64,000 nt of DNA from Gracilibacillus boraciitolerans JCM 21714 (GCF_000521485.1 NZ_BAVS01000001.1:124001-188000); one strand, 5' to 3'. Counted from the first letter of the stretch, positions 49,016 to 59,439 are shown. The notes: generated by a model from the sequence alone, not told the origin. Numbers and translations are program-made.

Positions 49016-50296
49016 ATGACACTACAGCGAATTAACATGCCACAGCTTGGGGGGGAAAGTGTGACTGAGGGGGGGACGGTTAGTAATTGGTTAGTTAAAG
49101 TCGGAGATTATGTAGAAAAATATGATGCGATAGCAGAAGTAATGACAGATAAAGTCAATGCTGAGGTTCCTTCTTCCTATTCTGGTGTTATTAAAGATCT
49201 AATTGCAGACGAAGGAGAAACGATTGAAGTCGGACAACTAATGTGTTACATAGAAGTAGAAGGACAATTAAGGGAACCAGTTACTACAGTATCTGAAACG
49301 CCGGCAAAAGAAGAAAAACTGGACAGTCAAAATATGAAAACTCGTTATTCACCAGTAGTTATGCGCTTAGCACAGGAACATAATATCGAACTACAAACAG
49401 TAAATGGAACCGGAAAGAGCGGGCGGATCACAAGAAAGGATATTGAGAAATATATTAATAATCAGCACCATACCAATGAAGCTGAGATTCAAGAAAATCC
49501 TACAGAGGATATGGAACAACATGGGTCTGATGCTGTAGAAGAGATTGAAGAATTCACACCACCTATTATTCGTCGAAAGCCGGTAAAGGCAAAACCAGGT
49601 GATCGTGAGATTCCTGTCACAGGTTTGCGACGTACCATTGCACAAAATATGGTGCGATCAAAGACAGAAATTCCGCATGCATGGATGATGATTGAAGTGG
49701 ATGTTACTAATTTAGTTGCCTACCGAAATGATGAAAAGAATAACTTTAGAGAAAATGAAGGTTACAATTTATCTTATTTTGCATTTTTCTTAAATGCAGT
49801 TGCAAAGGCATTGAAAAAATTTCCAGAATTAAATAGTTGCTGGGCAGGCGATAAAATTATCCAACGTAACGAAATTAACTTATCTATTGCTGTTGCACAT
49901 GAACATGAATTATATGTTCCTGTTATAAAAAATGTCGACGAAAAAAGTATAAAAGGAATAGCTAAAGAAATAGCACAACTTTCTAAAAAAGCACGTACTG
50001 GAACACTAGCAAAAGAGGATATGGAAGACGGAACTTTTACTGTCAATAATACTGGTTCATTTGGTTCAGTAGAATCGATGGGTGTGATAAATTATCCGCA
50101 ATCAGCAATTTTACAAGTAGAATCCATTGTCAAAAGACCAGTTATTATCGATAACATGTTCGCTGCTCGGGACATGGTCAATCTATGTTTATCTTTGGAT
50201 CATCGAGTTTTAGATGGAGTAATCTGCGGAGCATTTATGTCACATGTAAAAGCAATCCTGGAGAACATTTCAAGTGACACAACGCCTATTTACTAA
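49016..50296 (+). CDS. bkdB: Branched-chain dihydrolipoyl acyltransferase (E2)
   Basis: About 426 residues from ATG 49016. Lipoyl domain (1-80) with the lipoyl lysine in MTDKVNAE, peripheral subunit-binding domain (about 105-140, YSPVVMRLAQEHNI), a charged linker and a catalytic domain with SLDHRVLDG. MPQLGGESVTEGGTVS holds two extra glycines at two neighbouring runs of 7 G, compared with MPQLGESVTEGTI. Last gene of the bkd operon. Confidence 0.95.
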   Translation: MTLQRINMPQLGGESVTEGGTVSNWLVKVGDYVEKYDAIAEVMTDKVNAEVPSSYSGVIKDLIADEGETIEVGQLMCYIEVEGQLREPVTTVSETPAKEEKLDSQNMKTRYSPVVMRLAQEHNIELQTVNGTGKSGRITRKDIEKYINNQHHTNEAEIQENPTEDMEQHGSDAVEEIEEFTPPIIRRKPVKAKPGDREIPVTGLRRTIAQNMVRSKTEIPHAWMMIEVDVTNLVAYRNDEKNNFRENEGYNLSYFAFFLNAVAKALKKFPELNSCWAGDKIIQRNEINLSIAVAHEHELYVPVIKNVDEKSIKGIAKEIAQLSKKARTGTLAKEDMEDGTFTVNNTGSFGSVESMGVINYPQSAILQVESIVKRPVIIDNMFAARDMVNLCLSLDHRVLDGVICGAFMSHVKAILENISSDTTPIY

Positions 50297-50380
50297 TTAA
50301 ATGAGACGTGAAATTAGCGTTGCAATAAATAAAACTAACTGTTTCATTTTATGATCAAAAACAGTATACTATGTAAGGTA

Positions 50381-50416
50381 AGGGAAACCGACAATTAAAT
50401 TATGAGGTTTCCCTTT
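50381..50416 (+). terminator. Hairpin after the bkd operon
   Basis: AGGGAAACC / GGTTTCCCT stem with a 16-base loop followed by TTACTT. The T run is short, so it is a moderate terminator. Confidence 0.6.
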
Positions 50417-50444
50417 ACTTGTATATAGATGTGGTGTGATAAAT

Positions 50445-50887
50445 ATGCAAAATAAAGCGAGAATTTTTTATGACGTATTCATGATATTCTTAGTAATGCT
50501 CACGATATTAACTCTTTGGGTAGATCATACTGTTAATTCAACAATCAATGTTATAGTTTGGTTGATTTTTTTGATTGATTATATGATACGCATTGTGCTA
50601 TCCCCCCCACGCAAATGGGAGTTTATAAAGAAAAATCCATTTTTACTACTTGCTGTTATACCGTTTGATCAATTTTTTCAAGTAGCTCGCATTGTTCGAC
50701 TACTCTATTTATTTTTGCGAATAGTTTAGAAACGATTAATCACTTCCCAAGTATTTTATTATTAACAATTTCCTCTATCTTGGGTGTAATTATTCAAGGT
50801 TTAGTATTACAATGGTTATTTGATAAATTGGAAGTATTATGGCGGGATCGCAAGAAATTTTTGTCATCATTAAGAAGTGGGGGCTAA
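50445..50887 (+). CDS. Membrane protein resembling a voltage-sensor domain, one frameshift
   Basis: About 147 residues when the break near 50715 is joined. Helix 1 IFYDVFMIFLVMLTILTLWV, helix 2 VWLIFLIDYMIRIVLS, helix 3 KNPFLLLAVIPFD and a basic helix 4 FQVARIVRLLYLFLR resemble S1-S4 of voltage-gated cation channels. A last helix SILLLTISSILGVIIQGLV and a basic tail follow. There is no pore signature (TVGYGD is not seen). Function unknown. Three bases separate it from the TRIC-type gene. Confidence 0.6.
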
Positions 50888-50889
50888 TC

Positions 50890-51528
50890 ATGTTTTTAAT
50901 AGAAATGTTTGTTTACATCGGGACAATTGCATTTGCTATTTCTGGTTCTTTAGTTGCGATTAAAAAAAATTTAGATGTTTTTGGTGTTTTATTATTGGGA
51001 TTAACGACGGCTCTGGCTGGTGGAGTCATAAGAGATCTAATGATTGGTAATATTCCACCTACAAATCTGGCAGATCCAAAATATTTTTTTGTTAGCTTAT
51101 TGGCTAGTATTGCAACAATTATATTTTATGAAAGAATTAATCGATTTAAACATGGCATTATATTCTCCGATGCTATTGGCCTTGGAGTTTTTACAGCGGT
51201 TGGAGCCAATGCAGCGCTAAACTTAGATTATTCTCAACCATTTTTAATTGTTGCGATGGGATTAGTAACTGGTATTGGCGGTGGTGTACTAAGAGATGTA
51301 TTTGTACGAGAAGTTCCACTGGTATTTCGTAAAGAAATCTATGGTATTGCTTCAATTGCCGGATCCATCGCACTAATTAGTACGTATGAATTAATATCCC
51401 CCCCAACGGTAAGTTTGTATATATGTCTTATCATCACCCTGACGATTCGAATACTTGCTGTAATATGGAAATGGAATGTACCGATTGTTCATAAAAAGCA
51501 AGCAAATAAAAGAACTATCCATTCATAA
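50890..51528 (+). CDS. TRIC family cation channel (UPF0126/YicG-like)
   Basis: 212 residues from ATG 50890 with seven hydrophobic helices. The duplicated GG motif blocks TTALAGGVIRDLMIGN and VTGIGGGVLRDVFVRE match the family repeat. Bacterial members form homotrimeric potassium-permeable channels. LISPPTVSL is coded at a run of 7 C. The gene converges on terC. Confidence 0.82.
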   Translation: MFLIEMFVYIGTIAFAISGSLVAIKKNLDVFGVLLLGLTTALAGGVIRDLMIGNIPPTNLADPKYFFVSLLASIATIIFYERINRFKHGIIFSDAIGLGVFTAVGANAALNLDYSQPFLIVAMGLVTGIGGGVLRDVFVREVPLVFRKEIYGIASIAGSIALISTYELISPPTVSLYICLIITLTIRILAVIWKWNVPIVHKKQANKRTIHS

Positions 51529-52219
51529 TATTCTGTTCTTCTATTTGCTTGTTAGAAATATAACCGGAAATGATAACTGCTAAAGTTATAATGATACTAA
51601 TTAGTACGGTAAGCATACCTGTTTGTAATTGAAAGAAACGATAAATAAATGGTTCGTGTACAAGCATATCAACACCTGTGTAAACTAATATCGCAGACCC
51701 TAAGTACATTAAGTAGCCATAACGTTGTAATAAATGGACGATAAATTTAGCTCCAAAAATCATTAGTGGTATACTGACCATTACGCCAATTGCTAATAAA
51801 GAAACACTTCCCTTCGAAGCGCCAGCAATTGCTACGACATTATCCAGACTCATTATTACATCTGCCATGATGATGGTTAGAATAGCTTTTAACAAAGATT
51901 GATGTGATGCGATTTTTTCTGTTTCTTCTTCTTTAATTAAAATTTTATAGCTGATCCAAATGAGTAATATTCCACCTATTAAATAGATCAAGGGAAACTT
52001 TAATAAAAAAATAATACCACTGGCAAATAAAATGCGCAATATAATGGCGCCTGCAACACCGATTAAAATAGCTTTTGTTTGTAGTCTCTTATCTAAACTT
52101 TTGGTTGCCATGGCAATAACTAAGGCATTATCTCCTGAGAGAACGATATCAATAGAAATAATCTGTAATAAACTGATTAAATCAAAATCAACAAAAGGCG
52201 TAGTTAATATGATAGGCAT
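51515..52219 (-). CDS. TerC family integral membrane protein
   Basis: 234 residues with seven or more hydrophobic helices. The acidic motifs DIVLSGDNALVIAMA and ADVIMSLDNVVAIAG carry the conserved aspartates of TerC. Related proteins export manganese. No yybP-ykoY manganese riboswitch is seen upstream, although TerC genes often have one. A GGAGAAT site precedes the start. Confidence 0.85.
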   Translation of the reverse strand: MPIILTTPFVDFDLISLLQIISIDIVLSGDNALVIAMATKSLDKRLQTKAILIGVAGAIILRILFASGIIFLLKFPLIYLIGGILLIWISYKILIKEEETEKIASHQSLLKAILTIIMADVIMSLDNVVAIAGASKGSVSLLAIGVMVSIPLMIFGAKFIVHLLQRYGYLMYLGSAILVYTGVDMLVHEPFIYRFFQLQTGMLTVLISIIITLAVIISGYISNKQIEEQNIMNG

Positions 52220-52424
52220 TTTATATTCTCCTTTGCATCATTTTTTGATATGTAAAAATTATAAAAGATGATTCTTTCACATTATATGCTTGTCTTCCTT
52301 TTATATATTACGATTATTTTTTTTTGCGTATTTTGTCGAAAATATTTGGAGATTTAAAATATATGTGCAAATTATGTCTAATTAGGTATTATGAAACTGT
52401 TATTAACAATGAAGGAGAAAGTCT

Positions 52425-53414
52425 ATGGAGACTAATAATCATTTAAAATTCATATTAGGAATGGCTTTGCTTATTTCAACTCTATTTGTTGTGTTTTTAA
52501 TTGTGAAATCTAATCAAATCATTGATAATATGGAAGTCTCACAAACAAAACCAGTCAAGGTATTAATTTTATCTGGTGATACTTTAAATGATCAAAGCTG
52601 GGGGGGAAGCTTAGCCTATAAAGGAAAACTCCTTGTAGAGGAGGAATTAAATGCAGAAGTAGAAGTTATAGGCGATGTCAATCTCAGTAATGACCTTACC
52701 CCTATTGTTAAAGAGTACGTGGAGAATAATTATCAACTGATTATTGGGCATGGCCGAGAATTTTCTGAACCATTCTATCGAATTGCCAATCAATTCAAAC
52801 ACACACAATTTGTGACCTTACATGGAGAATATGTAGATAAAAATCTAGCAGTATACACGTTTAATCAAAGGGAAATAGAAGTAGTTGCAGGGATGGCAGC
52901 AGCTCTTAAAACAAAAACTAATAAAATAGGGATTATTGACACACATGATAATGATTATTCAGACTGGGGGGGGTTTCCTCAGGGTATTAAAAAGATAGAT
53001 ACAAACATCGAGCTTATATATGAAGTAGTCCCTGAAAGGACAGACAAGTCAGCTGCTAAGCATGTAACATCCAATATGATCGATAATGGAATTGATGTCA
53101 TTTACACTAGAGGAAATAGCTATAATCAAGAAGTGATTAACTTCGCTAAAGAAAAAGGGGGGGTCTATCTGATCGGTTATCTGGAGGATCAATCGTATAT
53201 GGCTGAAAATGCAATATTAACGAGCGTATTAAATAATATTCCATATGTTTATAAGACTATTTTAAAGGATCATCTTAAGGATACTAATATGATATCTGAG
53301 AAAAGAATACTGGATTCAAATGATGGTGTTTATGGTTTAGCACCATTTGGTCCTATGTTCACTCAAGAGGAAATTACCTTTTTAAATAACTCAAAAAAAC
53401 AATTGAATCAATAG
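52425..53414 (+). CDS. BMP/Med-like family protein with N-terminal membrane anchor
   Basis: 329 residues. An N-terminal hydrophobic segment (about 9-30) is followed by a periplasmic-binding-like domain of the Bmp family (KVLILSGDTLNDQSW near 45, IIGHGREFSEPF, GIIDTHDNDYSDWG). No lipobox cysteine was found. Bmp proteins bind nucleosides; Med of B. subtilis acts on ComK. DQSWGG, DWGG and EKGG have extra glycines at runs of 7 or 8 G. The sensor kinase gene follows 30 bases later, suggesting that it senses the ligand of this protein. Confidence 0.78.
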   Translation: METNNHLKFILGMALLISTLFVVFLIVKSNQIIDNMEVSQTKPVKVLILSGDTLNDQSWGGSLAYKGKLLVEEELNAEVEVIGDVNLSNDLTPIVKEYVENNYQLIIGHGREFSEPFYRIANQFKHTQFVTLHGEYVDKNLAVYTFNQREIEVVAGMAAALKTKTNKIGIIDTHDNDYSDWGGFPQGIKKIDTNIELIYEVVPERTDKSAAKHVTSNMIDNGIDVIYTRGNSYNQEVINFAKEKGGVYLIGYLEDQSYMAENAILTSVLNNIPYVYKTILKDHLKDTNMISEKRILDSNDGVYGLAPFGPMFTQEEITFLNNSKKQLNQ

Positions 53415-53444
53415 TAAGTAGATAGAGGTTAGGAGCTATGTCAT

Positions 53445-55244
53445 ATGTTATCTTTTTTTAATAAATTCTCATTAAGAAATAAAATATTGAGCATGCTCCT
53501 GTTTGTGATGATAATTTTTAGTGGATTTTCTCTTTTATTAATTCAATCAATAGATGATGTGAATACAGTAACCCACTCTATTAAAAGAGATAATATACCA
53601 GCTTTGGTGTGGTATAGTCAATGGGAAAAAGAACTGAAAATTAAAAAGCAATTAGTTATCAAGCAGGTTGAAATAAATTTCGAAAATGATTTCCAATCTG
53701 ATTTCAACAATTATGATACCGTCCATAATACAGCAGTTCTGCAGAAAGAGGTGCATATTCCAGAAGAATTAAAGTCTATACAAAATCAAATAATGGCTTT
53801 GGACTTTACAATAAGAAATAAGGTGTTTGGTTTATTAGAATATCAGGAAAAAGATGCTGCGAAAAACGTAATCGAAACGGAATATTTACCTAAGTTAGAA
53901 ACTTTAACAGAAACGATAGTTACAAAGCGTAATGCAGAATTTAATGCGCTCCAGAACAATACAGGTTCCTATCCAAAAATTATCGAACAATCCCTTTATT
54001 TCTTGTTGATTATTACAGTTGCAGGTTTCTTCATTTCTATGTGTTTTTCATTTAAAATGAGTAGAAATATTACAAAGCCTATCGAGACAATGATAGAGAA
54101 AGTTAATAAAATTGCCAATGGTAATTATGGTGAAACAATATCCAGTTCTACACAATTGGAGTTTCAAAGTTTAGCAAATTCGATTAATCAAATGTCTATT
54201 AGTTTGCAACAATCCTTTCAGCAAATCATTTTTGACAAACGGAAACACGAACAAACTTTAAATTCATTACCTGTTGGTATTATTACATATGATATGAAAG
54301 CAAAAAAATATTTAGCAAATTCTTATGCAAGAGATCTCTTGGATTTGAATCAAGAATTAATTAATGACAATGATATTATCGAAAAACAAAAACAATTTCC
54401 ATTTCTCCAAAAGCTTTTATCTGACCAGTCGTTTCAAAACAGTAAATTTAAATTAACGATTAAAGAGAAACAATATGACCTGCTAGTATCTCAGAGTATA
54501 TTAAAAGACCATTCTAAAATAACGACAGGAAAAATTCTTTATTTTATTGATATAACAGAATCGGCAAAATTAGAAAACAGGATGATTCAGTCCGAAAAGT
54601 TAGCTTTAGTAGGTGAAATGGCAGCTAGTTCAGCACATGAAATACGTAATCCATTAACTGTAATTCATGGCTTTCTAACGCTTTTAAAAGAATCCTTAAC
54701 AAAACAGGAAATTCAAAAATATAATATTGAATTAATGATGAAGGAAATAGAAAGGTTATATTCGATTGTGGAGCAAATGTTATTAATGTCCAATCATCAA
54801 AAGCCAGAAAAAGTTGTGATAAAATTGTCTAATTTATTAGAGGATTTATTACCATTAATGAACAACACATTAGAGGCAAAAAATATAAAAATAAAGACCA
54901 ATTTAACGGAACAATATTTATTTGCTGATCAAAAACAAATAAAACAGGTGTTTTTAAATTTAATTCGCAATAGTAAAGATGCAATAGAACAGAATGGAGA
55001 AATAACCATCGTTTCTGAAGTGGAAGGAGAAAAATATATTATTTATTTTTCTGATACAGGGTCTGGTATTCCTAGTTCCATCAAACAAACACTGTTTGAA
55101 CCATTTTCTACTTCGAAATCAAATGGAACGGGTTTGGGTCTAAATGTGGTATGTCGCATTATTAAAAATCATCAAGGTAAAATTATATTATATTCAAGTG
55201 ATCAATCTGGTACTACATTTAAAATTGTATTACCTCTAAATTAA
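53445..55244 (+). CDS. Orphan membrane sensor histidine kinase
   Basis: 599 residues. TM helix (about 14-32), extracellular helical sensor (33-180), TM helix (about 183-203), HAMP (205-258), PAS-like segment (265-375), HisKA with phosphoacceptor H398 in [16 protein letters not shown] and HATPase_c with N box [10 protein letters not shown]1 DTGSGI and G2 GTGLGL. No response regulator is adjacent. Such kinases of the KinA-E kind feed the Spo0A phosphorelay, which is an inference. Confidence 0.9.
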   Translation: MLSFFNKFSLRNKILSMLLFVMIIFSGFSLLLIQSIDDVNTVTHSIKRDNIPALVWYSQWEKELKIKKQLVIKQVEINFENDFQSDFNNYDTVHNTAVLQKEVHIPEELKSIQNQIMALDFTIRNKVFGLLEYQEKDAAKNVIETEYLPKLETLTETIVTKRNAEFNALQNNTGSYPKIIEQSLYFLLIITVAGFFISMCFSFKMSRNITKPIETMIEKVNKIANGNYGETISSSTQLEFQSLANSINQMSISLQQSFQQIIFDKRKHEQTLNSLPVGIITYDMKAKKYLANSYARDLLDLNQELINDNDIIEKQKQFPFLQKLLSDQSFQNSKFKLTIKEKQYDLLVSQSILKDHSKITTGKILYFIDITESAKLENRMIQSEKLALVGEMAASSAHEIRNPLTVIHGFLTLLKESLTKQEIQKYNIELMMKEIERLYSIVEQMLLMSNHQKPEKVVIKLSNLLEDLLPLMNNTLEAKNIKIKTNLTEQYLFADQKQIKQVFLNLIRNSKDAIEQNGEITIVSEVEGEKYIIYFSDTGSGIPSSIKQTLFEPFSTSKSNGTGLGLNVVCRIIKNHQGKIILYSSDQSGTTFKIVLPLN

Positions 55245-55338
55245 ATTCGCACAATTTGAAGCTTTGAGAATTGAAAAAAATAATAGATGTTGTTATTCTT
55301 TAAGAAAGGTATTTAAATGTGAGGGGGGGCGATGTAAA

Positions 55339-55773
55339 ATGGAATTTAATCTATTTATGGATGATATTGTACAATCAGCGAGAAATGAAATTTCCCAAGC
55401 TGGTTATGATGAATTAAAGACTACTGAAGAGGTAAGAACGGCATTAGAAAAAGAAGGTACTACATTAGTGATGGTAAACTCTACATGCGGTTGTGCTGGA
55501 GGGGGGGTTGCTCGTCCTGCAGCAGCGAGTGCTATTCACTATGATAAACGCCCAGATCAATTAGTCACTGTATTTGCTGGTCAAGACCGAGAAGCAACTG
55601 AATTGGCACGTCAATATTTTGAAGGATATCAGCCGTCTTCTCCATCATTCGCATTATTAAAGGACGGGAAAATTCAAAAAATGGTCGAAAGACATGAAAT
55701 TGAAGGCCATAGTCCAGTGGAAGTTGTTAATAAACTGCAAGAATTATTTGATGAATATTGTGACGAACTATAG
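55339..55773 (+). CDS. brxB: Bacilliredoxin BrxB (YqiW)
   Basis: 144 residues from ATG 55339. The CGC motif (STCGCAGG) reduces bacillithiol mixed disulfides on proteins. [13 protein letters not shown] has one glycine more than the family's [12 protein letters not shown], at a run of 7 G. It lies near the bkd genes as in B. subtilis. The ORF extends upstream to 55264 but that part is not family sequence. Confidence 0.93.
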   Translation: MEFNLFMDDIVQSARNEISQAGYDELKTTEEVRTALEKEGTTLVMVNSTCGCAGGGVARPAAASAIHYDKRPDQLVTVFAGQDREATELARQYFEGYQPSSPSFALLKDGKIQKMVERHEIEGHSPVEVVNKLQELFDEYCDEL

Positions 55774-55778
55774 GTGAA

Positions 55779-55813
55779 AGAAGAAGACATCCAGCAAGTG
55801 GATGTCTTCTTGT
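55779..55813 (+). terminator. Intrinsic terminator after brxB
   Basis: AGAAGACATCC / GGATGTCTTCTT stem with an AGCAAGT loop, followed by TGTATTCTT. The stem is strong and the T tract is interrupted. Confidence 0.7.
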
Positions 55814-55849
55814 ATTCTTGTAAAGTTTTAAAAATATAAATGATATATT

Positions 55850-55954
55850 TTAATTTGCAATCATTGCTAAGCCTGCTGTAAATGTTGATAAAACCATTGC
55901 AAGAATCATAATATACACAATTAATTTAATTCTTTTCTCTCGTTTTGATGCCAT
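55850..55954 (-). CDS. prli42: Prli42-like stressosome-associated miniprotein
   Basis: A 34-residue ORF, too short for usual gene calling, with a perfect AAAGGAGGAATT site before ATG 55954. It encodes MASKREKRIKLIVYIM, a basic tail and one membrane helix, then LAMVLSTFTAGLAMIAN. This matches Prli42, the Listeria/Bacillus membrane miniprotein that anchors the stressosome. Position between brxB and the pepT-like gene is shared by other Bacillaceae. Confidence 0.8.
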   Translation of the reverse strand: MASKREKRIKLIVYIMILAMVLSTFTAGLAMIAN

Positions 55955-56048
55955 TGTAATTCCTCCTTTATCAGCACAATACATATATCCATTTTACAAC
56001 TTCTCTATTCATAGGACAAGTAAATTATAGTTAAAAGGAGATTAAAGT

Positions 56049-57173
56049 GTGATAAATAAAGAAAGAGTTATCCAGCAATTTTTAAAATTAGTTCAAATAG
56101 ATTCTGAAACAAAGAATGAAAGAAACATAGCAAATTATTTAATCGACCGTTTTAAAGTTATGGATTTAGTAGTATTTGAAGATAGCTCCCATCAAGAAAA
56201 TGGGCATGAAGCGGGTAATATTATTGCAAGGTTAGAAGGAACTAATCCTCAACTTCCAGCTCTTTACTTTACAGCACATATGGATACGGTTGTTCCCGGA
56301 AAAAATATTAGGCCAGAAATTCATAATGGTGTGATTCATTCTGACGGATCGACGATCTTAGGTGCTGATGATAAAGCAGGAATTTCTGCTATCTTAGAAT
56401 TAATTCATCTAATTCATGAAAATCCAATTCATCATGGTGATCTATATTTCGCTATTATGAGTGGTGAAGAATCAGGTTTAGTCGGTTCTCAGCATTTTGA
56501 TATTTCTTCGTTACCAGTCAAGTATGGTTATGCACTGGATAGTGATGGTGAAGTGGGTACGATTATCACAGCAGCACCGTCGCAAATAAAATTATTTACA
56601 ACGATTAAAGGAAAAGCATCCCATGCAGGTCTTAGTCCGGAAAAGGGAATATCAGCTATAAGTATGACTGCAAAGGCGATTACTAAAATGCCATTAGGAA
56701 GAATTGACGAAGAAACTACAGCTAATATTGGAAGTTTTGAAGGGAAAGGTCCAACCAATGTTGTATGTGATCAGGTGCTTTTAATTGCAGAAGCACGCTC
56801 ATTATCAAAAACTAAATTAGACAAACAGATAGACAAAATGTGCAGTGCACTCCGAGAAACTACTTCTCAAATGGGTGGTGACGTTGACATAGAGTTAAAG
56901 TATATGTATCCTAGTTATCATTTTGATAAATCTGATCAAGTTGTTCAAGTAGTGAGTAATGCGATTCGTGCCTTAGGAAAAGAACCTCTCCTAAAGGTAA
57001 GTGGGGGGGGTGGCAGTGATGCCAATCATTTATCCGGAAAAGGAATTCCTACCGTTAATTTGGCAATGGGGGGGTATGAAAATATTCATACTAAAAATGA
57101 ACGGATAAGTATTTCTCATCTATTAGAGGTTCCAGTTTTACTGTATGAAATAATAAAAGAATCAACTAAATGA
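56049..57173 (+). CDS. M20 family tripeptidase (peptidase T-like)
   Basis: 374 residues from GTG 56049. M20 metallopeptidase fold with HMDTV, GADDKAG, the catalytic EE in GEESGL, ALDSDG and the last ligand H in NIHTKNE. Dimerisation lid at about 190-300. KVSGGGGSDANH and MGGYENIHT carry extra glycines at runs of 8 and 7 G. It releases the N-terminal residue from tripeptides, by family. Confidence 0.87.
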   Translation: MINKERVIQQFLKLVQIDSETKNERNIANYLIDRFKVMDLVVFEDSSHQENGHEAGNIIARLEGTNPQLPALYFTAHMDTVVPGKNIRPEIHNGVIHSDGSTILGADDKAGISAILELIHLIHENPIHHGDLYFAIMSGEESGLVGSQHFDISSLPVKYGYALDSDGEVGTIITAAPSQIKLFTTIKGKASHAGLSPEKGISAISMTAKAITKMPLGRIDEETTANIGSFEGKGPTNVVCDQVLLIAEARSLSKTKLDKQIDKMCSALRETTSQMGGDVDIELKYMYPSYHFDKSDQVVQVVSNAIRALGKEPLLKVSGGGGSDANHLSGKGIPTVNLAMGGYENIHTKNERISISHLLEVPVLLYEIIKESTK

Positions 57174-57183
57174 GAGTGATGAT

Positions 57184-58289
57184 ATGAAGCAATGGTATCC
57201 GAAAAGTGGACGAGTGATCTTGCATGTAGATATGAACAGTTTTTATGCATCTGTTGAAATAGCTGACGACCCTGCTCTTAAAGGAAAACCAGTAGCAATT
57301 GCCGGTAATCCTGATGAAAGAAAAGGTATTATTGTGACAAGTAGTTATGAAGCAAGAAACAAAGGTGTAAAAACAACGATGTCGCTTTGGCAAGCTCGCA
57401 AGCTATGTCCAAATTTAATTGTTTTAAGACCTAATTTTGAGCGCTATCGAGAAGTATCTCATCACATATTTCGCTTGTTAGAAGAATACACACCTATCGT
57501 AGAACCAGTATCAATAGATGAAGCGTTTATGGATATTACGGATAGTTATGAGTATGGCACACCCATTGAGATTGCAATAGATATTCAAAATCAACTAATG
57601 GAGCAACTATCTCTTCCTTGCAGTGTGGGTGTTGCACCAAATAAATTTTTGGCGAAAATGGCATCAGATATGAAAAAACCAAATGGTATAACAATTTTAA
57701 GAAAAAGGGATGTTGCTACTAAGTTGTGGCCTCTTCCCATTGAAGAAATGTATGGAATCGGTAAAAAAACGAAGGATAAATTAAAAATATATCAAATAGA
57801 GACGATAGAGGACTTAGTTAAAACCGATACGATGTTATTAAAAGGCATATTGGGAGTAAATGGAGAAAAATTAAAAGCCAGAGCATTAGGAGAAGATCCT
57901 AGAATAGTAGATCCAGAAAATGCAGCTAGTTTTAAAAGCATCGGCAGTTCCCAAACTTTTCCGAGTGATATTACTCAATTTGACATTTTAATAGATCAAT
58001 TAAGGAAGCTGTCAGAAACTGTAGAAAAACGGCTGGCAAGAAAATCAGCAGTGGGGATACTGTTCAAATTATAATTCGATACAGTGATAGGAAAACGATC
58101 ACGAGAAGAATGAAACTATCTCAATTTATTGAAAAAGCTTCAGATGTTTTATATTATAGTGAACTACTTCTGGAGGAACATTGGAATGGCGAACCGATCC
58201 GACTATTGGGAATAACAATTCAAAATGCTCTGCCCAAAAACGACTTAACCTATCAACTCGATTTATTTCGATATTTAGAGGAGCAATAA
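57184..58289 (+). CDS. dinB: DNA polymerase IV, one frameshift
   Basis: About 368 residues. Y-family polymerase: HVDMNSFYASVE (metal ligands), SIDEAFMDIT (catalytic D and E), helix-hairpin-helix in EEMYGIGKKT, little-finger domain at the C-terminal end. The frame breaks at about 58049 (GTGGGG, five G needed for AVGDTVQIIIRYSD). The downstream part ends LDLFRYLEEQ. It performs translesion synthesis; B. subtilis has two copies. Confidence 0.92.
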
Positions 58290-58339
58290 AACAAAAACTA
58301 GAACATAATTGAATAAAAGGACAATAGTGGTGGTTATGA

Positions 58340-58432
58340 AAGAACTAATATGCGTTATTTCCGCTCTGGCATGCCCTCAGGAAGGGAAAGCGGGCAAGCC
58401 GGATCGGTTGTTAAGCGATACTTTCGTTTCAT
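58340..58432 (+). repeat. Dispersed hairpin element, copy 5 (partial)
   Basis: CAGGAAGGGAAAGCGGGCAAGCCGGATCGGTTGTT matches the right arm of the element at 23248-23523, as a fragment. It lies between dinB and rnz. Confidence 0.6.
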
Positions 58433-58521
58433 AATTACTCTTAGTGAACTTTAACTTTCTGATGTGTCGTTAGTTACTCTTTTGCTAATATAAGGTCTTC
58501 GTAATCAGTTCAAACTAGCTC

Positions 58522-59439
58522 TTATAAGGGATAGGTATAGAAATCTTCTGCTATCGTTGCATTTTCAAATTGTTGTTTTGCTTCTGTTTCCAATTGGACT
58601 GTGTCATCCTTTTGAAAACGAGAAGATATATGAGTGAGAATTATTTTTTTAACTTGAGCTCTCGCAGCAATTGTTGCAGCTTGATCAGTTGTGGAGTGAA
58701 AATAATCATAAGCTAATTGCTCCTGTCCTTTAGCGAACGTTGCTTCATGCACTAATAGATCTACATTAGCTACAAACGGAATGACATCCGTCTTTGCCCT
58801 TGTATCACCAAGAATCGCAACACTCTTTCCTTGTTTAGGATCGCCGATATAGTTTGATGATGGAACCACGGTACCATCAGTTAATTTTACAGTATCCTGA
58901 CTTTTAAATAATTGATATATTGGACCAGGATAAATCCCGTCGGCTTTTAACTTATCAACCAGAAGAGATCCCTTCGACTCTTTTTCATCAATGCGAAAAC
59001 CAAAGGACTCAATCACATGTTCCAGCCTCTTAGCTTTAACGATAAATTGGTCATCTTCATATATAATTCCTTCTTTAATTTCTATGATGTCAATTGGATA
59101 AGAAGGTTTTGATTTATTAACAGATAACGACGTATTAATAAATGACTTTATCCCTGCAGGACCAAAGATTGTAACTGGATCGACGCCACCCTGAAAGGAA
59201 CGACTGCTTAAAAATCCCGGAAGTCCATAAATATGATCACCATGAAGATGGGTTATAAAAATTTTATTAATTTTTCTGGGTTTAATTGAGGTATATAAAA
59301 TTTGATGTTGTGTTGATTCCCCGCAGTCAAACATCCACATATTATTGGTTTCCTGTAAAAGATCTAAAATAATTGATGTTACATTTCTGTTTTTACTCGG
59401 TAAACCAGCCCCCCCAGTTCCTAAAAATGTTACTTTCAT
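58522..59439 (-). CDS. rnz: Ribonuclease Z
   Basis: 305 residues from ATG 59439. Metallo-beta-lactamase fold with the zinc motif THLHGDHIYGLPG, the ligand aspartate in GDTR and H near the end (LTHISSRF). It removes 3' trailers from tRNA precursors. GTGGAGLPSKNRNVTS has one glycine more than LGTGAGVPAKERNVTS, at a run of 7 C on the plus strand (59409-59415). The ORF extends 27 codons upstream into glpQ sequence, which is not used. Confidence 0.93.
   Translation of the reverse strand: MKVTFLGTGGAGLPSKNRNVTSIILDLLQETNNMWMFDCGESTQHQILYTSIKPRKINKIFITHLHGDHIYGLPGFLSSRSFQGGVDPVTIFGPAGIKSFINTSLSVNKSKPSYPIDIIEIKEGIIYEDDQFIVKAKRLEHVIESFGFRIDEKESKGSLLVDKLKADGIYPGPIYQLFKSQDTVKLTDGTVVPSSNYIGDPKQGKSVAILGDTRAKTDVIPFVANVDLLVHEATFAKGQEQLAYDYFHSTTDQAATIAARAQVKKIILTHISSRFQKDDTVQLETEAKQQFENATIAEDFYTYPL

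Noticed and set aside
52220-52424. yybP-ykoY manganese riboswitch upstream of terC
   Set aside because: The stretch upstream of terC is AT-rich and shows none of the conserved elements of the riboswitch.
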